From an uncultured Bacillota bacterium (lineage in GTDB: Bacteria > Bacillota > Clostridia > Peptostreptococcales > Anaerovoracaceae): 31,418 nt of DNA. The stretch lies in NCBI GenBank assembly GCA_946631075.1, contig CAMOZS010000002.1:1-31418 (forward strand), written 5' to 3'. A model generated the notes under the pieces. The model searched no databases, was not told the origin of the DNA, and saw only the letters and a list, made by a program, of their open reading frames with translations. This document shows positions 1 to 7,628 of the stretch, piece by piece (the stretch's first letter is position 1; every line of letters begins with the position of its first letter). The position numbers and the translations under genes are program-made.

Positions 1-828
1 TTTCTTGCCCCCGCAGACCGTCTCGATGGCGGACAGAGAACCGTCCCCTGTCTCAAGGCCGGTCAGTCTTGTGCCGAAGCGGACTTCTCCTCCGGCGTCC
101 TCGATCTGTTTTCTCAGCCGGGGTATGATCTCCCGCAGCTTGTCGGTCCCGATGTGGGGCCGGTGCTGGTAGAGGATGGCCGGATCCGCTCCCGCCCCGG
201 TGAATTCCTGGAGGACCTTGCGGATCCGGATGTCGCGGATCCCCGTGGTCAGCTTGCCGTCGGAAAAGGTGCCGGCGCCCCCTTCTCCGAACTGTACATT
301 GGACTCAGGATCCAGGACGCCTGTTTCCCAGAACCGCTGTACATCGGCCATTCTCTCCTCTGCCGGTTTTCCCCGCTCGATGACGATGGGCCTCAGACCC
401 GCCTGGGCCAGGATCAGGGCCGCGAAGATCCCGCAGGGTCCGAACCCGGCAATCACCGGCCGGAAGAGGCGGTATTCCGATCTTCCGCCATCCGCCCTAA
501 GAGCGCAGGCCCTGTAGTCAACGGCCTTCCCTTCTCTTCCCTCCGGGAAGATGGAGGGCATCTGGTATTCCCTCCGGCCGCCTTCAGGCAGGGGCAGGTC
601 CAGGGGGCAGTCGAAGTCCAGGGTATAGACCGCCTTCACGTCCGGCTTCTTCCGGGCGTCGATGGATTCCCTTATGATCTCTATGCCGGAGATCTCCGCC
701 TTTGGACCCGGCCTTCCCTGCAGCTTCCTGACCTTTTTGCGGAGGGCCTTTTCTATGTATTTCATTCGGTTCGGTCCGTCCCCGTACTGGTCCGGTCCGA
801 TCCTGACTTCACTGATCCTGTATCTCAA
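1..828 (-). CDS. COG2509-like FAD-dependent dehydrogenase (3' part beyond window)
   Basis: Translating the minus strand gives 276 codons running off the window edge, so only the N-terminal part is present. It begins LRYRISEVRIGPD and continues with a region containing SIDARKK, then an FAD-binding segment (FGPCGIFAALILAQAG, followed by VIERGK) and FGEGGAGTFSDGKL. This arrangement is typical of the uncharacterised COG2509 FAD-dependent dehydrogenases. The dinucleotide fold is internal and preceded by about 100 residues, as in that family. The TTG start overlaps the last four bases of the upstream flavoprotein gene (TTGA overlap), which indicates translational coupling. An ATG at 765 is the alternative start but would remove conserved N-terminal sequence. 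The substrate is unknown for the family. Confidence 0.8.
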   Translation of the reverse strand, partial: MRYRISEVRIGPDQYGDGPNRMKYIEKALRKKVRKLQGRPGPKAEISGIEIIRESIDARKKPDVKAVYTLDFDCPLDLPLPEGGRREYQMPSIFPEGREGKAVDYRACALRADGGRSEYRLFRPVIAGFGPCGIFAALILAQAGLRPIVIERGKPAEERMADVQRFWETGVLDPESNVQFGEGGAGTFSDGKLTTGIRDIRIRKVLQEFTGAGADPAILYQHRPHIGTDKLREIIPRLRKQIEDAGGEVRFGTRLTGLETGDGSLSAIETVCGGKK

Positions 829-1952
829 AAATTCTTCGCCCTTTCGTTGATCGCCCTTTCGTTGATCGCTCTTGCTGCCCTTATCCCGGTCTCCCAGGCA
901 TTCTGCAGATTATATCCTCCGCAGGGACCCTGCGCGTCCAGGATCTCCCCTGCCAAATAAAGGCCGGGGACCAGAAGGGATTCCTGGGTCCCGGGATCGA
1001 TCTCATCCAGGATCACCCCGCCGCCGGTGCACTGGGCCTCCTTCCAGCCTTTGATCCCCAGCACAGGAAGCCGCCAGTCTTTGATCCTCTCCGGATCCAG
1101 CCGGTCTGCCAGGGGCCCGGTCACGATGCCGAAGGCCGACCTGCGGGACCTGACCTGGTCCTCCGTAAAGTCGGGCGCCAGATCCAGAGACAGCTGGTAC
1201 CGCTTCATCGCGTCCGCCGGCCGCTCTCCATCCTCAGCCCTGATCAGGGGGGTCAGGTTAAAGACACAGATCCCGGATATCCCGTCCGCGGTAAACTGGA
1301 TCTGGCCTTCTTCCTCGCCGATCTTCACCCCGTCCCGATAGAGGCTGACCCTGCCCAGGGCCCGGATCCCCTTCAGGTCGGAGAAGTCGCCGCATTCGAT
1401 CCCGGTCAGGATGGGATAGAGCCTGCTCACCTGATGGCCCAGTCCTTTGGCCAGCCGGTAACCGTCTCCCGTGGTGCCGAACTGGGGGCCGGCCTTGCCG
1501 CCAGAGGCGATCACCACGGCGTCCGCCAGGATAGTATTGGCCTCCCTGGTCCCCCGGCCTTTGGCCCGGCCAAACTCGACCAGAAAGCCTTCCTTACCCC
1601 TGGAAAGCTTGGAAACTTCAGCACTTGTCATAATATCGCAATATGTCTTGTCGATGGAATCAGCCAAAATCCGGACCACATCGGCCGCGCATTGGGAATA
1701 AGGATAGTACCTTCCCTCGGGATCGCGGTAAGTCTCCAGCCCCCGCAAAGCAAAAAAATCCAGTGTCGCAGGTGCTCCGGGGCAGCCGGCATTGGTCAGA
1801 TTGCATCTGCCTCCGCCGGTCGCCAGGATCTTGCGACCCAGGATCTCATTTTTCTCGAGTATGCAGGACCTGATCCCTCTGTCGATGGAGGCCGCGCAGG
1901 CCAGACCTGCCGCGCCCCCTCCGATGATACAGACGTCATACCTTGGGTTCAT
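825..1952 (-). CDS. NAD(P)/FAD-dependent oxidoreductase, HI0933/BaiN family
   Basis: This 375-aa flavoprotein opens with an FAD Rossmann motif (IIGGGAAGLACA) and carries the family motif GGGRCNLTN at about residues 45-54. A second conserved block, GGYNLQNAWETGIRAA, lies near the C-terminus. Members include BaiN, implicated in bile-acid dehydroxylation, but most have no proven substrate, so I assign no specific reaction. The ATG at 1952 has an AGGAG ribosome site and overlaps the upstream DUF308 gene by 17 bases. The end overlaps the COG2509-like gene by 4 bases. The pairing of two different flavoproteins in one operon suggests related redox roles. The C-terminus contains a duplicated five-residue stretch, INERA-INERA, from a 15-bp tandem repeat. 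Confidence 0.88.
   Translation of the reverse strand: MNPRYDVCIIGGGAAGLACAASIDRGIRSCILEKNEILGRKILATGGGRCNLTNAGCPGAPATLDFFALRGLETYRDPEGRYYPYSQCAADVVRILADSIDKTYCDIMTSAEVSKLSRGKEGFLVEFGRAKGRGTREANTILADAVVIASGGKAGPQFGTTGDGYRLAKGLGHQVSRLYPILTGIECGDFSDLKGIRALGRVSLYRDGVKIGEEEGQIQFTADGISGICVFNLTPLIRAEDGERPADAMKRYQLSLDLAPDFTEDQVRSRRSAFGIVTGPLADRLDPERIKDWRLPVLGIKGWKEAQCTGGGVILDEIDPGTQESLLVPGLYLAGEILDAQGPCGGYNLQNAWETGIRAARAINERAINERAKNF
838..867. repeat. Tandem 15-bp duplication inside the BaiN-family gene
   Basis: The unit GCCCTTTCGTTGATC is present twice head to tail. It keeps the reading frame and adds INERA near the end of the flavoprotein. It looks like a replication-slippage duplication. Confidence 0.85.
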
Positions 1953-2640
1953 CTACGACTGCTCCTATCGTTTCCATGATCTCTGCCTGCTCCTGCGCCT
2001 GTTTCTCTTCCTCGGCCTTGGCTTCCAGGCGCTGCTCTACCGCTTCCTTGGTCTCATCTTCGCTGGTGATCCTCACCGGCTCTCTCTTTCTCTTATATAC
2101 CCGGATGTAGTCCTTCTTCTCATGAGGCATGTTGATGCCCAGCTCGATGACGTTGACCCCCTGCATGCAAAGGAATATTCCCAGCAGCAGTCCGATGGTC
2201 AGCCAGGAGACCAGGGGATTGATGAAGCCGAACAGTCCGACGATCACGGTCAGGATGCCGGTGATCATGGTGGACCGGAAATTGACCTGCTTGCGCTCCC
2301 GGTTGATATGGGAGGCGGCTTCCACCCTCAGGATCCCGGAGACCAGGACCCACATCCCGAATACCATCGGGATGGCCATATCGACGACCAGCTGGTTGCA
2401 CAGGACCAGGACGCCCAGCAGCAGTGTGATCAGGGCGTCGACCAGGATCCATCCATTGTTGTCGCCCCTGTTGTTGAATCCCCGTCCGACCAGATAGGCC
2501 AGGGTATGTATGATGCCGTTGATGACCATGACGATGCCAACGACAAAAGCCAGCACAAGAAATGTCTGTCCCGGATTGATCAGGCAGAACACTCCCGTGG
2601 CAAGCATCAGGATACCACTCAATATTGTCAGTACTCTCAT
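1936..2640 (-). CDS. DUF308 (HdeD-like) integral membrane protein
   Basis: The product is 234 aa. About six hydrophobic segments occupy residues 1-165, arranged as repeated helical hairpins with small residues, as in DUF308/HdeD-type proteins (for example LTILSGILMLATGVFCLINP and ITGILTVIVGLFGFINPLVSW). The last 70 residues are hydrophilic and highly charged (KRKREPVRI, then a Glu/Ala/Gln-rich stretch), probably a cytoplasmic coiled-coil tail. The start has an upstream GGAG site. The gene lies 32 bases after the 49-aa peptide gene and overlaps the flavoprotein gene by 17 bases, so it belongs to the same operon. HdeD is linked to acid resistance in enterics, but that role cannot be transferred here. 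Confidence 0.85.
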   Translation of the reverse strand: MRVLTILSGILMLATGVFCLINPGQTFLVLAFVVGIVMVINGIIHTLAYLVGRGFNNRGDNNGWILVDALITLLLGVLVLCNQLVVDMAIPMVFGMWVLVSGILRVEAASHINRERKQVNFRSTMITGILTVIVGLFGFINPLVSWLTIGLLLGIFLCMQGVNVIELGINMPHEKKDYIRVYKRKREPVRITSEDETKEAVEQRLEAKAEEEKQAQEQAEIMETIGAVVDEPKV

Positions 2641-2672
2641 CTATAATTACTCCTCAAACCGGCAGCCTGAGA

Positions 2673-2822
2673 CTACCAGATATCATCAAACTCTTGGGTC
2701 TGGAACCCTTCTTCCTCCGGCTCCTGGGGGATCTCGATCTTCTCGATCAGTTTGAACAGGGCAAACACCGCGCCCAGGGCAAGAAAAAGTTTCCTTAACT
2801 TACTATTCAGATTCTTAAACAT
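2673..2822 (-). CDS. 49-aa single-span membrane peptide
   Basis: A short open frame beginning MFKNLNSKLRK encodes 49 residues. A basic N-terminus is followed by a hydrophobic segment (LFLALGAVFALF, residues 12-23) and an acidic tail (IPQEPEEEGF, ending FDDIW). A GAGGAAAT ribosome site sits just upstream, and a TATAAT box lies 45 bases before the ATG. It is 32 bases upstream of the DUF308 gene and appears to be the first gene of that operon. I recognise no family. The ribosome site, the promoter and the amphipathic layout support a real gene. Confidence 0.65.
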   Translation of the reverse strand: MFKNLNSKLRKLFLALGAVFALFKLIEKIEIPQEPEEEGFQTQEFDDIW

Positions 2823-2866
2823 ATTTCCTCTGTTCCGCTTCTTCCGCTTCGTATGTGTATGCAGTT

Positions 2867-2896
2867 ATTATATTACCACAATTCCGCCTGCATTAA
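2867..2896 (-). promoter_or_regulatory. Promoter for the 49-aa peptide/DUF308/flavoprotein operon
   Basis: On the minus strand a perfect TATAAT (2867-2872) is preceded at 18 bp by a weak TTAATG. The predicted start near 2860 gives a 38-base leader containing the GAGGAAAT ribosome site. Confidence 0.55.
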
Positions 2897-2913
2897 AAAT
2901 GGAGATTTTGTGA

Positions 2914-3873
2914 TCAGGAAAGCATCACGGCCAGGTCGAAGATCTCCTTGTTGAAGGGCCGCTCGATCCTGAGGGCTTCCTCCAGGTCGACGGAGATGAT
3001 CTTGCCTCCGCTGATCCCCACAGCCCGGCTTCCTTCGTCATCATAAAGGAGACGGACAGCCTTCCCTCCCATCAGGGAAGCCAGCATCCTGTCTCTGCCG
3101 GTGGGACTTCCGCCCCGCTGGATGTATCCGGGAACGACGGCTCTGGTCTCGATGCCGGTCACATCCTCCAGGGTACGGACCATCTCGTCGGTGGACAGTT
3201 CAACCCCTTCCGCCTTGATGATCAGACTGTGCCGTTTGCCGGCATGCTTGCCCTTGAGGACTTCCATGCACAGTTTTCTGATGTCCGACTCGATCTCGGG
3301 GATCAGGATGAAATCCGCGCCCCCGCCAAGGCCCGCGTGCAGGGCGATGTCGCCGCAGTGCCGGCCCATGACTTCGATGACCGTGGCCCGGTCGTGGGAT
3401 GTGGATGTGTCCCTGATCTTGGAGATCAGATCCAGGACCGTATTGACGGCTGTATCGAATCCGATGGTGAAATCGGTATAGCCCAGGTCGTTATCGATGG
3501 TCCCCGGCACTCCCACGACAGGGATGCCCCTCTTAGCCAGGGCCAGGCCGCCGGCAAAGGAACCGTTGCCTCCGATGATCACCAGGCCTTCGATCCCGAA
3601 TGTTTTCAATATGGTCACCGCGTGATCCTGCCACTTCTCTTCCAGGAACCGCTTGCTGCGGGCGCTGTAAAGGATGGTGCCGCCCCTGTGGAGGATGTCT
3701 CCGACAGATGACCATGTCATCTTCTCGATCTCTCCGTCAAGCAGGCCGGCAAGGCCATGGGTGATCCCATAGACCTCCATATCCAGCGAAAGGCCTGTCC
3801 TTACCACTGCTCTCAGGGCTGCGTTCATTCCCGGCGCGTCTCCGCCGCTTGTCAATACTCCGATTCTTTTCAT
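2914..3873 (-). CDS. pfkA: 6-phosphofructokinase
   Basis: The 319-aa protein is collinear with bacterial ATP-type PfkA. It has the N-terminal GGDAPGMNAA loop, RGGTILYSAR, the catalytic PGTIDND motif, MGRHCGD, and ETRAVVPGYIQRGGSP. It catalyses fructose-6-phosphate phosphorylation in glycolysis. Residue 103, normally the Asp of GGDGS in E. coli PfkA (a Mg-nucleotide contact), is Asn here (GGNGS; codon AAC at 3565-3567). The following residue is still Gly, as in ATP-dependent rather than PPi-dependent enzymes. The gene follows dnaE by 37 bases, a common Bacillota arrangement, and probably shares its promoter. A GAGAGGAAAT ribosome site precedes the ATG. Confidence 0.95.
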   Translation of the reverse strand: MKRIGVLTSGGDAPGMNAALRAVVRTGLSLDMEVYGITHGLAGLLDGEIEKMTWSSVGDILHRGGTILYSARSKRFLEEKWQDHAVTILKTFGIEGLVIIGGNGSFAGGLALAKRGIPVVGVPGTIDNDLGYTDFTIGFDTAVNTVLDLISKIRDTSTSHDRATVIEVMGRHCGDIALHAGLGGGADFILIPEIESDIRKLCMEVLKGKHAGKRHSLIIKAEGVELSTDEMVRTLEDVTGIETRAVVPGYIQRGGSPTGRDRMLASLMGGKAVRLLYDDEGSRAVGISGGKIISVDLEEALRIERPFNKEIFDLAVMLS

Positions 3874-3899
3874 ACCTTCATTTCCTCTCTGTATTCATG

Positions 3900-3920
3900 C
3901 AAAGGCTGGCTCAGCCTTTG
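3900..3920. other. Intercistronic hairpin at the dnaE stop codon
   Basis: A perfect 9-bp inverted repeat (CAAAGGCTG, 3-base loop, CAGCCTTTG) spans the dnaE stop codon and the start of the dnaE-pfkA gap. It has no U-tract, so it is unlikely to be a strong terminator. It may be an RNA processing or stability element setting relative dnaE and pfkA output. Confidence 0.5.
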
Positions 3921-6900
3921 TAATTCTCTTCTCCTACCAGGCGGATGATCCTCTGCCGGAATTCCTCGCATCCGTCGACCCAAAGGTCCGGACTGGTCCG
4001 GAAGGAGGATCCTTTGGGATGGTCTGCATCCGGCGGCAGATAGACGATGGTCTGCATCTTGCCCGGATACTGCTTCATGATCCGGCTGATCTGCCGTACC
4101 ATATCGTGGACCATGACCGGCGGTCCCTGGGGGAGCCGCACCTTCAGCAGGCCCTCGGGCTCGGAAGCCGCCTTCATCTCTCTCAGATCCACGACCCGGT
4201 CCGCCAGCAGCTTGGGGACCTCCCCTTCCTTGAAGTTGATGGTCCCGGTGATGGCTACGATCCGATCCTCCTCCAGGAGAGACCCGAACTTCTCATAAAT
4301 GTTGGGGAAGACCACGACCTCCACGCTGCCGTACAGGTCCTCCAGATCGACGAAGGCCATCATCTTGTTGTTCTTGGTGATCAGGGTCTTCCTGCCGGTA
4401 ACGATGCCCGCCATGGTAGCGGTCATGCCGTCGGTGACCTCGCCTTCCGCGGCCGCGCCCATTCCCTCGTTCTCCTGATCCAGCACCTGCAGGAGCTGTC
4501 TGGATGTGACCGTCACCAGACGGGAGATGGTCTCATCGTACTCCTGAAGAGGATGGGCCGTGATGTAGACGCCCAGCATCTCCTTCTCCTGGGCGATAAG
4601 CACATCCTGGTCGAAGTTGACCACGTCCGGCAGCTGGGTGCGGGCGGAGCTGGTCTCCATGGCTTCCGCGTTGGTATCGAACAGGGTCATCTGTCCTTCG
4701 ATATTGTGTTTGGCATCGGACTGGGCCGCGTCCAGAAGCTTCTCGTAAATGACCAGATGGGCTGCCCGGTTCTCGTTCAGACAGTCCAGGGCGCCCGCCT
4801 TGATCAGGCTCTCGATCCCCTTGCGGTTGATCCTGTGGATGTCCAGGTTTTCGATGAAACGGAAAATGTCCGCCGGCCGGCCCTTCTGCTCTCTGGCCTC
4901 GATGATGGCTTCGATGGCCCCCTTGCCCAGGTTCTTGATCCCCAGAAGGCCGAAACGGATCTTGCCGTGTCTGCGCTCTGTGTCCTCAGGATCGTAGATG
5001 ACCGTGAATTTCTCACTGCTCTCATTGACGTCGGGAGGGAGCACCTCGATCCCCATCTCCCGGCAGTTGTGGATATAGTTGGCCGTGGAGGCCGCGTCTC
5101 CCATGACGCTGGTCATCAGAGCCGCCATGAACTCCACCGGATAGTGGGTCTTGAGGTAGGCTGTCTCATAGGCCAGTACCGCGTAGGCGGCGGCGTGGGA
5201 TTTATTGAAGGCGTACTCAGCGAAGCTGATCATCTGGTTATAGATCTCCTCCGCTGCTTCCCTGGGGATGCCGTTTCTCACGCATCCGGGGATCTCCACA
5301 TTGCCCTCTTCGTCCGTCTTGCCGTTGATGAAAAATTCCTTCTCCTCCAGCATGACGGCCCTCTTCTTCTTACTCATGGCCCGGCGGACCAGGTCGGATC
5401 TGCCATAGGAATAACCGCCCAGATCACGGACGATCTGCATGACCTGCTCCTGGTATACCATGCAGCCGTAGGTCACATCCAGGATCGGCTTCAGGCTGTC
5501 GTGGATGTAGGTGACGTGCTGGGGATTCTTCTTATTATCTATATATGTGGGGATGGACGCCATCGGACCCGGCCGGTACAGGGCGATCCCCGCGACGATA
5601 TCCTCGAAGCAGTCCGGCTTCAGGTTCTTCATGAAGGAGGTCATCCCCCCGCTCTCCAGCTGGAAGATGCCCATGGTGTTGCCGCCGGAAATAGTCTCAT
5701 ATACTCTGGGGTCATCGTATTCCATCGAAGCGAAGTCGATCTTCACCCCGTGGTTGTCCTCGATCATCTCGAGGGCGTCCCGGATGATGGTCAGATTCCT
5801 CAGGCCCAGGAAGTCCATCTTGAGAAGGCCCAGTTCCTCGATGGTGGTCATGTTGAACTGGGTGGCCAGACCCTTATCGGTCAGATACAGGGGCACGTAC
5901 TCATCCAGGGCCTTCTTGGAGATGACGACTCCCGCCGCGTGGGTCGAGGCGTGCCTGGGCATGCCCTCGATGGCCCTGGCCATGTCGATGACCTGATGGG
6001 CCTGGGGATCCCCGTCATATTTGGCCTTGAGATCCGGACTCATATCCAAAGCCCGGTCGATGGTCATGTTCAGGGCGAAGGGAATGGCCTTGGCGATGGC
6101 GTCGGTATCCTGATAGCTGACGTTGAGGACCCGGCCTACGTCGCGGACCGCCTGCTTGGCCTTCATGGTCCCGAAGGTGATGATCTGGGACACGTTGTCT
6201 GCGCCGTATTTCTCTGTGACGTAGTCGATGACCTCGCCCCGCCGTTCATAGCAGAAGTCGATATCGATATCGGGCATGCTGACCCGCTCCGGATTCAGAA
6301 AGCGCTCAAAGATCAGCCCGTACTTGATGGGATCGACGTCGGTGATCCGCAGGGTATAGGCTACGATGCTCCCGGCGGCGGACCCTCTGCCCGGCCCTAC
6401 CATGATGCTCCGGCTCTTGGCGTAATTGATGAAATCCCAGACGATGAGGAAGTATTCCACGTATCCCATATTCTCGATGGTCGTCAGCTCGTAGTCCAGC
6501 CTTTGGACCAGAGACTCATCGGGCTGGCCGTAGCGCTCCCTGAGCCCGGTCTCGCACAGATGGCGCAGATACTCCCTGTTGGTCATGCCGTCCGGCGCGG
6601 TGAAATCCGGCAGATGGAGCTGGCCGAAGGTGAATTCCACATTGCAGCGGTGAGCGATCTCATAGGTGTTCTCCAGAGCCTCCGGAAAACCCGCGAACAG
6701 GAGGCGCATCTCCTCTTCGGATTTCAGGTAGTACTGGTCTCCCTGAAAACGCATCCGGTTCTCCTCGTCGATGGTGGTTCCCGTCTGGATGCACATGAGC
6801 ACATCCTGGGCTTTGGCATCCTCCCGGCGGACATAATGGACGTCATTGGTCGCGACCAAAGGCAGGCCGGTCTCTTCGTGGAGGCGGATCATGTCCGGCA

Positions 6901-7456
6901 GGATCCTGGCTTCTTCCTCCAGGCCCTGATCCTGCAGCTCGAGAAAGAAGTTCCCCTCGCCGAAGATCTCAGCCATCTCCAGGGCTTCCCTGCGCGCTCC
7001 CTCGTAGTTGCCGTTCAGAAGATTGTTCTGCACGTTGCCCGCCAGGCAGGCACTCAAAGCGATCAGCCCTTCCGAATACTGGCGCAGCAGGTCCTTGTCG
7101 ACCCTGGGCTTATAGTAAAAACCGTGACGGAAGCTCTCGGAAACGATCTTCATCAGGTTGCGGTAGCCCTGGTCTGTCTCGGCCAGAAGGACCAGATGGC
7201 CCATGTGCTTATCCTTCTCCGCGTCCTTGTCGAACCGGGTCCTGGCCGCGGTATAGACTTCGCAGCCGATGACCGGATGGATCCCCTGCTTCTGACATTC
7301 ACGATAAAAATCGATGACGCCGAACATGACGCCGTGATCCGTGATCGCCAGTGAATCCATGCCCAGTTCCTTGGCTCTGGATACGATATCGGCGATCCTG
7401 GAAGCCCCGTCCAGGAGACTGTATTCCGTATGAACGTGAAGATGGGTGAATGCCAT
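3911..7456 (-). CDS. dnaE: DNA polymerase III alpha subunit (DnaE type)
   Basis: The 1181-aa protein starts with a PHP domain (HLHVHTEYSLLDGASR, then ITDHGVMFG). It has the catalytic DxD in MPDIDIDF (about residues 395-400), GPGRGSAAGS, the RHASTHAAGVVIS motif and a C-terminal OB-fold region (MAGIVTGRKTLITKNNKMMAFVDLED). The length is that of DnaE1. It is the replicative polymerase or, if a PolC is encoded elsewhere, the lagging-strand partner. The ATG at 7456 is supported by a GGAAAGGAAGG ribosome site and the conserved start of the PHP domain. pfkA follows in the same direction. Confidence 0.97.
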   Translation of the reverse strand: MAFTHLHVHTEYSLLDGASRIADIVSRAKELGMDSLAITDHGVMFGVIDFYRECQKQGIHPVIGCEVYTAARTRFDKDAEKDKHMGHLVLLAETDQGYRNLMKIVSESFRHGFYYKPRVDKDLLRQYSEGLIALSACLAGNVQNNLLNGNYEGARREALEMAEIFGEGNFFLELQDQGLEEEARILPDMIRLHEETGLPLVATNDVHYVRREDAKAQDVLMCIQTGTTIDEENRMRFQGDQYYLKSEEEMRLLFAGFPEALENTYEIAHRCNVEFTFGQLHLPDFTAPDGMTNREYLRHLCETGLRERYGQPDESLVQRLDYELTTIENMGYVEYFLIVWDFINYAKSRSIMVGPGRGSAAGSIVAYTLRITDVDPIKYGLIFERFLNPERVSMPDIDIDFCYERRGEVIDYVTEKYGADNVSQIITFGTMKAKQAVRDVGRVLNVSYQDTDAIAKAIPFALNMTIDRALDMSPDLKAKYDGDPQAHQVIDMARAIEGMPRHASTHAAGVVISKKALDEYVPLYLTDKGLATQFNMTTIEELGLLKMDFLGLRNLTIIRDALEMIEDNHGVKIDFASMEYDDPRVYETISGGNTMGIFQLESGGMTSFMKNLKPDCFEDIVAGIALYRPGPMASIPTYIDNKKNPQHVTYIHDSLKPILDVTYGCMVYQEQVMQIVRDLGGYSYGRSDLVRRAMSKKKRAVMLEEKEFFINGKTDEEGNVEIPGCVRNGIPREAAEEIYNQMISFAEYAFNKSHAAAYAVLAYETAYLKTHYPVEFMAALMTSVMGDAASTANYIHNCREMGIEVLPPDVNESSEKFTVIYDPEDTERRHGKIRFGLLGIKNLGKGAIEAIIEAREQKGRPADIFRFIENLDIHRINRKGIESLIKAGALDCLNENRAAHLVIYEKLLDAAQSDAKHNIEGQMTLFDTNAEAMETSSARTQLPDVVNFDQDVLIAQEKEMLGVYITAHPLQEYDETISRLVTVTSRQLLQVLDQENEGMGAAAEGEVTDGMTATMAGIVTGRKTLITKNNKMMAFVDLEDLYGSVEVVVFPNIYEKFGSLLEEDRIVAITGTINFKEGEVPKLLADRVVDLREMKAASEPEGLLKVRLPQGPPVMVHDMVRQISRIMKQYPGKMQTIVYLPPDADHPKGSSFRTSPDLWVDGCEEFRQRIIRLVGEENYKG

Positions 7457-7487
7457 AGGGTCCTTCCTTTCCAGAATATATGATGCT

Positions 7488-7516
7488 ATTCTACCACTGT
7501 CGGGTAGGTTTTTTAA
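7488..7516 (-). promoter_or_regulatory. Putative dnaE-pfkA promoter
   Basis: TTAAAA (7511-7516) and TAGAAT (7488-7493) are separated by 17 bp on the minus strand, giving a leader of about 25 bases before the dnaE ATG. Confidence 0.5.
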
Positions 7517-7535
7517 GTATTAATCTATATTTTTC

Positions 7536-7564
7536 TTTAAAAGTTCCGGCAAATCCAATATACT
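7536..7564 (+). promoter_or_regulatory. Putative promoter for the L,D-transpeptidase gene
   Basis: TTTAAA (7536-7541), a 17-bp spacer and TATACT (7559-7564) predict a transcript start near 7571. It is divergent from the dnaE promoter, with about 20 bp between the two -35 regions. Confidence 0.5.
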
Positions 7565-7575
7565 ATATGTGGTGT

Positions 7576-7600
7576 GCGTGTCCGGCCTTTCGGCACACGC
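7576..7600 (+). other. 5' leader hairpin of the L,D-transpeptidase mRNA
   Basis: GCGTGTCCG pairs with CGG(C)ACACGC, a nine-pair stem with one bulged C, about five bases after the predicted transcript start. Such 5'-terminal stems often stabilise mRNA. No known riboswitch was recognised. Confidence 0.4.
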
Positions 7601-7628
7601 TGCGACAATATGCATCAAGAGGACAATT

